Source: Cryptomeria japonica
Taxonomy: Eukaryota; Streptophyta; Pinopsida; Cupressales; Cupressaceae
Direction: 5' to 3'
NCBI RefSeq assembly: GCF_030272615.1
Contig: NC_081409.1
Coordinates: 470,946,573 to 471,010,572 of the forward strand
Length of the DNA stretch: 64,000 nucleotides
Numbering within the stretch: the stretch's first letter is position 1; each line of letters opens with the position of its first letter. A model generated the notes under the pieces. The model worked only from the letters and a program-made list of their open reading frames with translations, did not search any database and had not been told where the DNA came from. The translations under genes were made by a program, and so were the position numbers. Positions 43,381 through 53,991 of the stretch are shown piece after piece.

Positions 43381-44187
43381 TGTATATGGTGAAAATGGAT
43401 AACAATAATAACAATATTGAAAGGCTAAAATGAATTCAACCACAAAACCCCAGCCTAACAATCAACAAAGATCCACCATAACATATGAAGATTACCTAAG
43501 ACAATGCAAATCACATGAAATTACAAAGATTATACCATCACATGTCCAATAGGGTTTTGATCTCCATTCTTCCTATCTCCATTGATCTTGCTTGATATAT
43601 TTGCTCTCACATTTTATATGCACAAGAGCTCAACAAAGAATAGAATGTGGTTGCAAGTAGGATCGTAGTGTAGTCAATTGCATAAAAGATGATTAGCATG
43701 AATGATTAGAATGATTGATTAGGATGATTGATTAGGGTTTGATAATGAAGGAAGCATCTCCTTATATAGAAGAAACTATATGAAATGGAGGGATAAGATT
43801 GAGAGGTGTAAAAGGAGGTCGGCTATGATTAGAGGGTAGGTAAAAGAAATAATAAAATAATGAAAGGGGTAGGTAGTGTATGAATTAAGAGATGAATGAC
43901 ATGTGTCAAGGGTAGAAATGGTTAAAGAATTAATTAAATAAATAAAGATTTATTTAATTAATAGAAGAAGTGGGATCAATTAAATAAATAAGAATATTTA
44001 TTTAATTTAGGAAAAGGATAATTTAAATAAATAAATGTATTTATTTAAATGAGAAATAAGGCTAGAAGAGGATAAATGAATTAATTAAATAAATAAAGAT
44101 TTATTTAATTAATAGAAGAATTAGGCTTAGATAATTAAATAAATAAAATATTTATTTAATTAGACTGGAAAATTTTAGGTGTCTACA
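43381..44187 (-). mobile_element. Solo LTR related to element B
   Basis: Plus-strand start TGTATATGG and end GGTGTCTACA parallel the ends of the element B LTR (TGTATATAGG and GGTGTCTACA). Flanking 5-mers AAAGG (43376-43380) and ATAGG (44188-44192) match at four of five positions. No internal region or second LTR is nearby. The distal part carries the AT-rich palindromes. Confidence 0.65.
43920..44162. repeat. Cluster of five AT-rich palindromes
   Basis: Palindromes built on TTAATTAAATAAATAAA and its complement, at ~43930, 43976, 44018, 44085 and 44138, each ~30-38 bases with 1-4-base loops and spaced 35-65 bases apart. Smaller relatives lie in the element B LTRs (28935-29040, 39950-40060). 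Confidence 0.85.
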
Positions 44188-44859
44188 ATAGGTACATATG
44201 ATTTGTATATTTATACAAGTGAAATGTAATATTATCTAAATAAATATTTGTGCATATTGTATTTTTGCATTACAATCTAACAATATAAAACATGTAAATC
44301 CTACAATGTGTTACTCAATATTAATGTAGGTTCTCATTAAAATACAAATTATTAAATTTTTTTAGGACATGCAAGAATCCATGTATTCATGCAGGTTACA
44401 AAATTTTGTTTTAAAACATGCAAGAATGAACCAATCATATGAAACATGCATCTAGTACCACATGCACATCTATACTAATTTATTCATTACCTTTTATATA
44501 TAATTTATTATGATTACCATGCATATGATGTAGTCACACCACTTTCCTCTAAAATTAAATTAACATAGTGTAACAACATTCCTAGGTTTCCATAACAATC
44601 CTAGTTAAAGAATATAATTTGGGTACCTAGGTTATTCATGGAAATAATGTATTGTAATTATTTCACATGGCTACATAATCAATTCACACATTTGACTCAA
44701 AGACTAACACATTATGCACTTTAAGAAATCATTTCAAATTATCAATCAAAAGAGGGAAATGACACTTTCCAAATAAGAAAAGGGCACACATCTTAAGGTT
44801 CATTTGCATAAGTTTCTAAATAAGATGCATGCAATGAAGAGTTTCAATATTTCCCAACT
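44188..44859. other. Unassigned AT-rich stretch
   Basis: No coding region, element end or repeat recognised between the solo LTR and the ~350-bp array. Confidence 0.4.
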
Positions 44860-47160
44860 TCCATTTTGTTCATCATGGGAACAAAACACTAGTGTCAATG
44901 CGTTTAGGTGGGCATTCTCTTGTTTTTCTCCCTAAATTTCCTAAATGCTTCTCGGCCACACCCTACTGATGCACTCTCTTAAGTGTCCCAAGTGCAAAAA
45001 AATATCAAAATTTGATGGGTTGTATCTCAGAGTCGATATAAACCTATGAGGTGATGTAGGATGTATATACAATAGCATCTCTAAGTTTTTGAAGACTCCA
45101 ATCTAGTTGATTATGGTGACAAGTTTTCAAATGTTGGAAAAATTGTTAGATGCATGCAATGAAAAGTTGCAATATTCCATAACTTTGGTTATGGTTGTTG
45201 TGGTGCTTAATTTCAAGTCCCAAAAAATCTAGGTGGGGGGTTTATGATATGAATTCTCTTGTTTCATTCTAGGTAGAATTCCCAAACATTCTTGGACACA
45301 CCCTACTGGTGCATTGTCAAAAACCATGGCACCTATGAATGAACTGTTTGAACCTATAGGGTCATGTGAGACCCCTCTACAATAGCCTCTTTTAGGTTTT
45401 CAAGACACAAACATGTAGTATAAAATAACAACATTGCCTAAATTTCATTATGTTCATCATGAGGTTGAATTGTCAATTCCAACATATTTGGGTGGGTAGG
45501 TTTATGGTAGGCACACTCCTAGTTGGCTCCTAGATTTCCCAAATGTTCTAGGACACACTGTATCAACATTGTCTCTTAAGTTCCCTAAATGCAAAAAACT
45601 ATCGAACTTTGATGGGTTGTTGCTAAAAAATTATGGAAATTAGAAACAAACCATTTGAGCCTATAGGGTCACATGAGGCTCCTCAACAATTATCTCTCTT
45701 AGAATTTAAAGGTTGAAAGTCATTAGTCAGGGTAATGAATTTTTTATTGATTCAAAAAATGTCAAGTGCATAAAATTTTGTCTAAGTTTTATGTTCATTG
45801 TGGGGGTGAACTTTCAATTCCAACACGGTTGAGAGGCTATTTTTATGCTATGAATGCTCCTATTTTGCTCCACATATCACTTGAATGCTCTAGGCCACAT
45901 CATATTGATGTTGTCTCTTAAGTGTCATAAGTGCAAAAAAAATGTCAACCTTTGATGGGTTGTTTCTCAGAAACCATGGCAACTATGAATAATGTATGAA
46001 CCTATAGGGTCATGTGAGGCTCATCTATAATAACTTCTCTAATATTTTCAAGAATTAAACCCATTTTGTCAAGGTAATAGTTTTTTCATTGATGCAAAAA
46101 ACATCAAGTGGATGAAATGTAAAGTTACAACATTGCCTAGATTTTGTGTTGTTCATTGTCAAGCCAAACCATTAGTGCCAACATGTTTTGTTGGATAGGT
46201 TTAGGCTAGTCATGCATCTATTTTGATCCTTATATTTCCTAAACATTCTCAGCCATACCGTACTAATGTTTTCTCTTAAGTTCCCTAAGTACAAAAAAAA
46301 TTCAAACTTTGATGAGTTGTTTCCTGGAAATTGCGATACATACAAACAAATTGTCATAAGCTACATGGTCATGTGGGGCCCCTCCACAATAATATTTCTT
46401 ATATTTTCAATACTCAAACCCATTTTTTCGGTGCAACAATTTTTTTGTTGATACAGAAAATGTCAGATGCATAATTGCAATGTTGCCTAACTTTTGTTTT
46501 ATTCATCGCGGGGCTAAATCGTCATTGCCAACATAACCAAGTGGGAGGGTTTATGCTATAAAGACTATTTTTTTTTCTTCCCAACTCTCCCAAATGCTCA
46601 GGGTCGTATCGTATTAGTGTTGTGTCTTAAGTGCCCTAAGTGCAAAAAATGGTCAAACTTTGACAAGCTATTTCTCATAAATCATGACACCTACAAATGA
46701 ACTATATGAACTTACAAGGACATGTGAGGCCCTTATACAATAACCTCTCTCATATTTTAAATAATGAAATCCATCTTCTTGGGGCAACTATTTTTTTGTT
46801 GATGCAAAAAACATCGAGTGCATGCAATGTAAGGTTGCAATGTTACCTACATTTTGTTTCATTCATCATAGGGCTGAACCATCAACACCAACACGTTTGA
46901 GTGGGTGGGTTTATTCTATGAATGATCCAATTTTTCTCCCTTGATTTCCTAAACATTCCAGGCCACACTGTACCAACATTGTCTCTTAAGTGCTCTAAAT
47001 GCAAAAAAAATGTCAAACTTTGATGGGTTATTTCTTAGAAACCGTGACACCTATAAAAACATCTAATGCATGCATCAAGTAGTTTCAAGGTAGCCTTATT
47101 TTTAATCTATGCATCATGGGGTCAAAGTGTCAATGGAAACATGTTTGAGTGGGCACATAT
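44860..47160. repeat. ~350-bp tandem repeat array, about 6.5 copies
   Basis: Diverged units carrying in order a CTAAA(T/C)(G/A)CTCT..GGCCACACC block, TCTTAAGTG.CC.AAGTGCAAAAA, CAAA.TTTGATGGGTTGT, CCTATAGGGTCATGTGAGGC and a TTCATCATGGGGCTGAA block. Anchors at 44941, 45281, 45539, 45880, 46239, 46589 and 46949 give periods of 340, 258, 341, 359, 350 and 360. The second unit is shorter. The array ends abruptly at the copia LTR at 47161. Confidence 0.85.
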
Positions 47161-48041
47161 TGTTGAACATTCAAAATACAGAGAGAGGGGGGGCGGTGAA
47201 TTAGTATTCCCCTAAATAAATTAAAAATCCTAGATAACCATCCACATAACAGTAAGGGAAATAACAGAGAGGGGTAACTCTCAATATATTATAACTGGTT
47301 ACAAAATATTTCAAAGGTTCTCATTGCACAACTCATTGTCGGAGGGCTTACTGCCCAAATAGGGCTCATTGTCGGAGGTCTTTCTGCCCCAAGTTACATA
47401 AAAAAATGAACTGTTGAAATTGCATCTCAAACATTTTTGGAATACAGTTCCAATTGAGTTCAGTACATAGATTCTGCACACTTTATTAGCTCTGTTGTCA
47501 TATATCACCACTTACACCTATATTACATTTTATCTCTATGTATAATCTAAAGCATCAAACATGCATATATATATATATATAAATTTATATTTGATCTATG
47601 TCGGCTTCATATCCTTCATACCATTACACTTTATGTGTTATATGATTCATTTACATGAGTCAACCAAAATATGATGCAAGAATGTGTCCATTGGAGTTTA
47701 CACATTATGACTAGTCCTAATTCTTATCCCAAAATCATAAAACAAAATGTGATTACTTAACAAGATGTGGATCCAATGAGATGACTATCTTATTCTGGAG
47801 AAATAGGGGAATTGTCGGATGGGGCTTCTGGACCAATATCTTCTTGACCACTGAATGCCAACATGAGAAAAATTGAAATTAGGTTCTTGAAGCATTCTTA
47901 AACTTACTGACAAAACCACAAGACAAAATACTTAACTGCAGAGGAGTGTGGAGTAAAATAGGCTTGTACAAATATAGACTCAAACTGCCCAAGAGCATAA
48001 AGCTCACGTTGCCCAAAAATATCAATGACAATAATCCAACA
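47161..48041 (-). mobile_element. Copia element 2, 3' LTR
   Basis: On the minus strand GAAAAGGGGAGAAAA is followed by TGTTGGATTATTG (48041), and the LTR runs to TTCAACA (47161). Contains CTCCGACAATGAG-type repeats near 47340 and 47371 and an (AT)n run at 47565-47581. Inserted at the edge of the ~350-bp array. Confidence 0.8.
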
Positions 48042-49500
48042 TTTTCTCCCCTTTTCATTGATGGCAACATGCAAAAAGTGAGTTACCAAAATTAACTAAA
48101 AAATTATCTCCTTATACTTCTCCAAAAAAAACTGCCAAAACCCAAAGTTCCTATTATGTATCCCCCTTTGACATCAAGGACAAAGGGTGTATTCAATACG
48201 AAACAAAATTGTGTGAATTGCTCCCCCTAAGAGAAAGATTTTGTACAAACAAAAATTTACATACTTTTGCAGTGAAGATTTACAATTGGATGTGGATCCT
48301 TTAATTTTCTGCAAATAGGACTTCTAGGTGTACTTGTTTCCATCCCAAGCCTGGACAATGTCATCAAGAAAGCTGTTGTGAATTTCTAAAAAACATAGCA
48401 TGTTTTCTCCTTCTTCAATAGATATAGGGGATGGATCAAAGTGATAATTTTATTATGCTTTCAGAAGGGCATGAGAGACTAGAGATATATCTTCATTAAT
48501 CAGATATCTAAGATGATCGAGGGGACGTATGATGTTTTCCCTTTGCTATTTCAACTCGAAGAATCTCTTGTGCAACTCCTGTATGTTGAGTATGGTGGAA
48601 CCAAGAAATTTTTTCTCTAGATTAAAACTATGATAGGTTGCATTTATTTGAGACTCAATAGAGTCTATCTCCTACCTTATGTTCTTAGTGGCTTCAGGCC
48701 ATTGCAAACTTTAATGATATAGGACTTTAGCCTCTTTAAAACAAGCTTTGCCCTTAGATTCAAGTTCTATAAATCTTTTGTGTGCATTCACACACCTTCC
48801 TTTGAGCTCAATTAGCTTCTTTTCATTTACCATTGCAATCTGTTTTGCCACATCTTTAAGACTAGGAATATGCTTTGAAATAATTCATTAACAACTTGAA
48901 ATCTTTAGCATTGTAAAGAGAGGGATAAATGCTACTACTAGGAGTAATGTTATGCAATACATAAACTGCTTCCTCAAGCAATTGTTCTTTCTTTTTTTTT
49001 TCATCCAGTAAGGATTTCCTAGTGGATGAAGTGAATGCTTCGCCAATCTGGAACTTGTGCATAGGATCCCTTTTACTCAAATCAAAAAGTACTTTGGAGT
49101 GAGTAACAAGTTGAAAGATTAGTTACATATTCAATAGGTTATCCGGAGGATCTTCAATATTTCTGGAGGAAGTACTAGCTTCCATTACTTTCTTTTCTTC
49201 TCTCCTTTCCTTTTCCTTTTCCTTAACTTCTTCAGTATTCTCACATTTTGTTTCCTATTTTTCTTCTTTGTCTTTCTCTTCATTCTACCTGTCAATCTTA
49301 GTTTCTTTCTTGTCATTTTCTTCTAGTTCCTTGCTATTAGATGTTTCTTCTTTCAAAAAATCAGAACTAATTGTTCTATCAATTTTCTCATTCTTTGTTG
49401 AAGTTTATGTGATCTCTGGAGGCGAAATAGTCATCTCATCTATAACGGTATTTTCAGTTGTTAAGTCTCACGCTACACAACAATCCAAGATTATTTGACA
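48042..49500 (-). pseudogene. Copia element 2 extra ORF (coiled coil) and 3' UTR
   Basis: A decayed minus-strand coding region directly upstream of the copia LTR: a Lys/Glu-rich segment (EEVKEKEKERREEKK), then SKRDPMHKFQIGEAFTSSTR (49080-48862), then in other frames LKDVAKQIAMVNEKKLIELK and FLDDIVQAWDGNKYT. It ends ~48250 before the purine-rich 3' UTR. It is not gag or pol; extra ORFs between pol and the 3' LTR are known in several plant LTR lineages. Function unknown. The pol part is missing, so the element is 5'-truncated. Confidence 0.5.
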
Positions 49501-49559
49501 TATCTTGCAATGCTTCAATAGTCTCCTTCTATATCTTCTCAAATGTTTTTATCTCTTCC

Positions 49560-49950
49560 CATTAGGATGTATTCCCTTTTTTTGATCTGAATACATTTGA
49601 GTAGTTTTCTAAGTTGTCCCGTCCATCTCATGCTCTAGTCAAGTCGAGGATCATTGAAGGGTTTACCATCCTTGATCATTATCCCTTTTTTTTGAGGCTC
49701 TTTTATGAGATAATCTTCTTTGTTTTCAGTAAATTCCTGAGTGTGGTGCAGAGATCAGGAAGTTCATTGAAGGGATTACCCTCCTGGGTTTTGCACGGCC
49801 CAAAGTGTAGAAGGATTTGCAAAAATCCTTGTCGCAGTTGGTCCAAGCCTGAAGGATATTGATAGTTGGAAGTGGCTTTCCATAGGTATTCAGAGGAATC
49901 AACTTGGTCTCTACCCTGTGGCAGTGTAAACCCATTTTAGGGAACCAACA
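49560..49950 (-). mobile_element. LTR fragment, same family as 20471-23652
   Basis: Matches 23290-23652, ending GGGAACCAACA at 49950. About 20% differences by eye. The rest of the LTR is absent. Confidence 0.75.
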
Positions 49951-50385
49951 CCACCTAAGGTTTTATGAACTCAAAAATCTATAAATAGAGGTCTCCTAAG
50001 CTATTTTTGAAACTAATAGCTAATCTTACAGTCGTTCTAGGATTTTTTATCTTTGCATTCATAAGTTCACGAGCTTAGCATTTTTAGTTGTTTTTGAGAA
50101 ATTTAGCATAAATCATTATCATAGTTTAGCTTTGCATATCATATCAATTATCAGTCTATTCGACACTTGCCATCTTGGAAGCTACCAGTGCTTGTTTGAG
50201 AGCAAAATCATCTACAACCAAGAATAATGGGGTTAGAACACAATGAGACATAAATCATGAAGGTATAATCTTTTATTTTCTTTTTCATTTCATGTTATTT
50301 AATTGGTTGAAGCTTGAGTTAGATTTGCATGATAGACTAATAAGTTTGCAGGTTTAATCCTTGAGGTGAAACTTAAGTGGATACA
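49951..50385 (+). mobile_element. Gypsy-type LTR, promoter and 3' half
   Basis: A TATA box (CTATAAATAGAGG, 49979-49991) with downstream sequence ending in CA (50385), followed within 6 bases by a primer binding site. The upstream half of the LTR is replaced by the opposing fragment that ends at 49950. Confidence 0.65.
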
Positions 50386-50390
50386 TTTTT

Positions 50391-50408
50391 TTGCGCCCAC
50401 CTTGGGGC
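50391..50408 (+). promoter_or_regulatory. Gypsy primer binding site
   Basis: TTGCGCCCACCTTGGGGC is close to the TGGCGCCCACCGTGGGGC form common in plant gypsy elements, with G-to-T changes at two positions. Confidence 0.65.
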
Positions 50409-51265
50409 TTAGGCCTCACACATATCCTTCTAATATCTTGTCTTATTCTTGTAGAAATCAATTTAATGCATTTGTAAGCCAGTTTCATGGTTATGTGCAA
50501 TCTGGTAGCGCATTTACTTAATAGGACAACACTTTTACTTCTTTGGTTAATGCATATGGTAAATACATTAGCGCTTTTATTGTTGAAATCAAACATTTAA
50601 ACAATAGAATAGCACATTTGTGACATAGGGTAGCACATTTATTCTGTAGAATAGTGCTTTTATAGTTTAGAATCACGCATTTGCTGTTTTATCACTTTTA
50701 TTCTATCAATCTGCAAAATATTGAAATTTTACAATCTTTCAGCTAACATACTTTTGCAGGTTTGACCATCCAAGACCATATTTCATAAAACTACTGACTT
50801 GTGTGCATGCAGGGTTTATTTTGAGCAATTTTCCATGCATTTCCTTACTTAGTTTAACTAGGAGTACTTTGGGAAGTAAAAAATCATACATGCTTCACCT
50901 AGTTTAACTAAGGGGTAAATAAATAACATGCAACTTGCATTATGTGTTTTCAGTAAGGTAGTTGCGCATAGGTAATCTAAAGGGTAAAAGAACCATTGTC
51001 TACCATGCTAGTTTGAAAGTAGTAGGTAAGTATGCTCTCACCCTAATATGGTGATAAAAAAACTAGACCTCCTTTCATTTTTCATGTTTTACCTTTAAAG
51101 AGCCTACCTTCTCGAGCTACCTTGAGGGGGCCAGTGAGAGGGGAATAACCCAAGTGGAAATGGGCTAATACTGATTCCTTCTGATCCACTCTAAATAAAT
51201 CGTGTCTATGGTGAAAGTCATGGACAACATGTGATGATTAGTTCATATCGACACTATGTTCCTAT
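50409..51265 (+). other. Gypsy leader fragment
   Basis: Non-coding. 50500-50720 contains an irregular ~20-base repeat (TAGCACATTTATTCTGTAGAA type). 51010-51110 resembles the leader of element B in reverse complement (38500-38620). The element is cut off by the copia LTR at 51266. Confidence 0.55.
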
Positions 51266-52448
51266 TGGAATCCAAGAACACTGAGAGGAGGGGGGGGGTG
51301 AATTAGTGTTCTCCCGGTATGATTAATTTTAACCTTATTAGCACAACAAATTAGCAACTGGTATGCATAAAAGGAAATAACAACAAGTAATAATGTAACC
51401 ACAAATATGAACACCATAACATCACATATTTATGTGGAAAACCTCAAAGAGGAAATCCCCCACTGGGATTGGAGACCCACAATATCTATCCATTGATCAG
51501 ATGAATAAATATTACATATAAGGGACCTACACATGCAGGAAGGCCAACAACCTAGAGTGCACTGCTTGTCATAAAGGAGCCTCACTGACTACAAATATCT
51601 TTGGACTACAATATGGAAATAAGAATGGACTGCAAGAATATCATCTCCTATTCCTGAGTACAGTTCCGGTTAAGCTCAATACCGGAGGTGTTAAACTTCT
51701 TACATAAACCCAATTCAGTCACCTATGATCAACCAAATCCTCTGCATATGATTACAACTTTATTTGCACACAAAATATCGCATAACCCATCTGTGACCAT
51801 GATCTACAAAGAGATCTTACATCATATTTATACAATCTTGAGATGTAAACAATTAAGTCGGCCACCTAAAAGATAACACAATAAATCATTTACATAAACC
51901 TGCAAACCAGTGATAATTCAAGTCGGCCTAAGACCGAAACAACATTAACCAAACAATAAATCCAACCAGTAATGCATCGGGAGAATCCACCAACAAGTTA
52001 CATAAACCGGTCCATAACCTAACAGAATGGCACCAGACCTAAAATAGGTCACCATAATCCAAATGCAACACCACCGATCAACTGGAATATGAACATGATA
52101 ACCATCAGCATCCCGAGAACCTTCTAAAAGCTGCACCAACACCACTTATCGAATCCATCAAAAGATCTTCAACAAAGCTCTGCCAGTAAAACCCTTACTG
52201 GTAACCAAAAGGCTTACTAGAACACATGATAGCTTCCGTATCACCAAATACCAAACCAACTGAATGTGACACACACATAAATGACCAAACCAAACCAATT
52301 CCACCAAACTAAACATACCGAAGACTACCAAAGATGATATCCAGATCAACATCACAATCCAACTGCTCTACTGGAACCCTGTAGACAACCAAACAAGCTA
52401 GTGTTGACATCAATGCAACACATAATCAATTCCTCCAAATTTCCAACA
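51266..52448 (-). mobile_element. Copia element 3, complete 3' LTR
   Basis: On the minus strand a purine tract (GTGGGAGGT) is followed by TGTTGGAAATTTGG (52448), and the LTR ends TCTTGGATTCCA (51266), 1183 bases. It contains CCAGTGGGGGATTTCC and a leader-like end with a C-rich run before CTCAGTG. The fragment at 1-73 is the same family. Confidence 0.85.
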
Positions 52449-52890
52449 ACCTCCCACTTTGGCATTGATGGAAACACTAGATGTGAAAAACATCCAAGTG
52501 CCAAGAAATGCCAAACAAGTCTCCCCCAATGGAAGATATCCAAAAAATGATATATCAATGAAGCTTTGAACCAATTAACCATCCATAGACCTGAACCAAA
52601 CTCCCCCAATGGGATACAACCAATCTAAAATTATGTTCCTCCCCCTTTGATTTATATCTCTATTAAGCTCTGTTTTTCACATGTATATCTCTCCCCTTTT
52701 GACATCAATGCTAGAAATCTAACATAAACATCAAAGAAAAACCATAGATCCTCTAAACCACACAACTGACTACTCCCCCTGAGTAGTAGCACCAACTCAT
52801 CAATCCAGAATGAATTATAGTTCTGATAATGAATACCAGACTGATGCCAATCAACATCACTTAAGTCTCTACTAGAGGGGCATGTTGTTC
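52449..52890 (-). other. Copia element 3 3' UTR
   Basis: Parallel to 14490-14852: CATCAGTCTGGTATTC, GGATTGATGAGTTGG, CTCAGGGGGAGTAGTC and a series of purine tracts (AAAAGGGGAGAG, AAAGGGGGAGG, TTGGGGGAG) before the LTR. The upstream coding part is deleted at ~52890. Confidence 0.7.
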
Positions 52891-53991
52891 TCGATTTCTG
52901 ATTTCCTTATCTTCTATGTAAAATTTTTCAAGCCTCTATCGCATATGGAGAGAACAACAAGAAAAAAGAAGTCTAAGACAACTTTTAACAAGGTTTATAA
53001 AATAACCTTCTACACTTCAAGCTTATACTAAGCTTAGGCTGGTGCACCTTTTGTGAATGCTTTTCACAATTATGATAGAAGATTCATAGGAAACTAGTGT
53101 CAACATTCTGCAAACCTTATCACCTTAACATTACTGAACGTAAAATAAAAACTCATGTTCATTTTCAGTTTGATCTCCAAGAAGGCTATAAAACTCAACA
53201 AACTATATTAGTGCCTTATCCGGGCTTCAGAGTCACCTAGAATTAGGTAAGAATTCTCAATAGGAATCTCACATACACATCATTATATCAATTTTTACTA
53301 AATCTATATTTGCCTGACATATATAAACTTTCACCTTATGCTAGACCCAACCATCAAATTCAAGTAAAATTACTGATTACCAACGAGAAGATTTTAGGTA
53401 TATCTAATTTCCCCTTTTGAGAGAAAAACCTAAAACATTTTCATAAATTACCTTGCAACTCATTCAATTAAACAATCCTAGATTATCTAATCAAACTAGT
53501 ATATCAATCACACATGCAAGAAGACAACACAAGTCAGGGTTCAACATGTTTTGATTTGTATATTAATATCCTTCATCAAATTTTTACATAACTCAGAGTG
53601 ATTTTCCAAAAAATACCAGAGAACCCTCAATATATTTTTTGCCAAAGTTTCTTTTCAAATTCTTGTGATCATCTTTTCTAGGAGTCCTGGTATCCATTTA
53701 TAAAGATATGGATGCAACAAGCTTCGGACTTCCCTAGAAAACAATATCTTTTTATCATACCCACCATTTCCCTCCAAAATTTACGTTGCTCAAAGATTTG
53801 AGAAAGAGAAATCTAACAACCAAAGTAGCCAACTGGAAACAAGCCAACTGCCTTTCTCAATACATTACAAAATTGATGCCTCGTGTCCTTGATTATTTAA
53901 AAGCAATAATCCCTGAATAAACCTGTTGCAACAACTAACTGCTTTCAATTGCTTCGGGATCACCAACTATCTGAGTATCAGTTGATTCCTT
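52891..53991. other. Unassigned stretch
   Basis: AT-rich, no convincing coding region or LTR end. It lies between the extra ORF and the copia 3' UTR fragment and may hold the 3' untranslated part of the gypsy element. Confidence 0.35.

Noticed and set aside
47565-47581. (AT)n run as a functional site
   Set aside because: Simple microsatellite inside a copia LTR.
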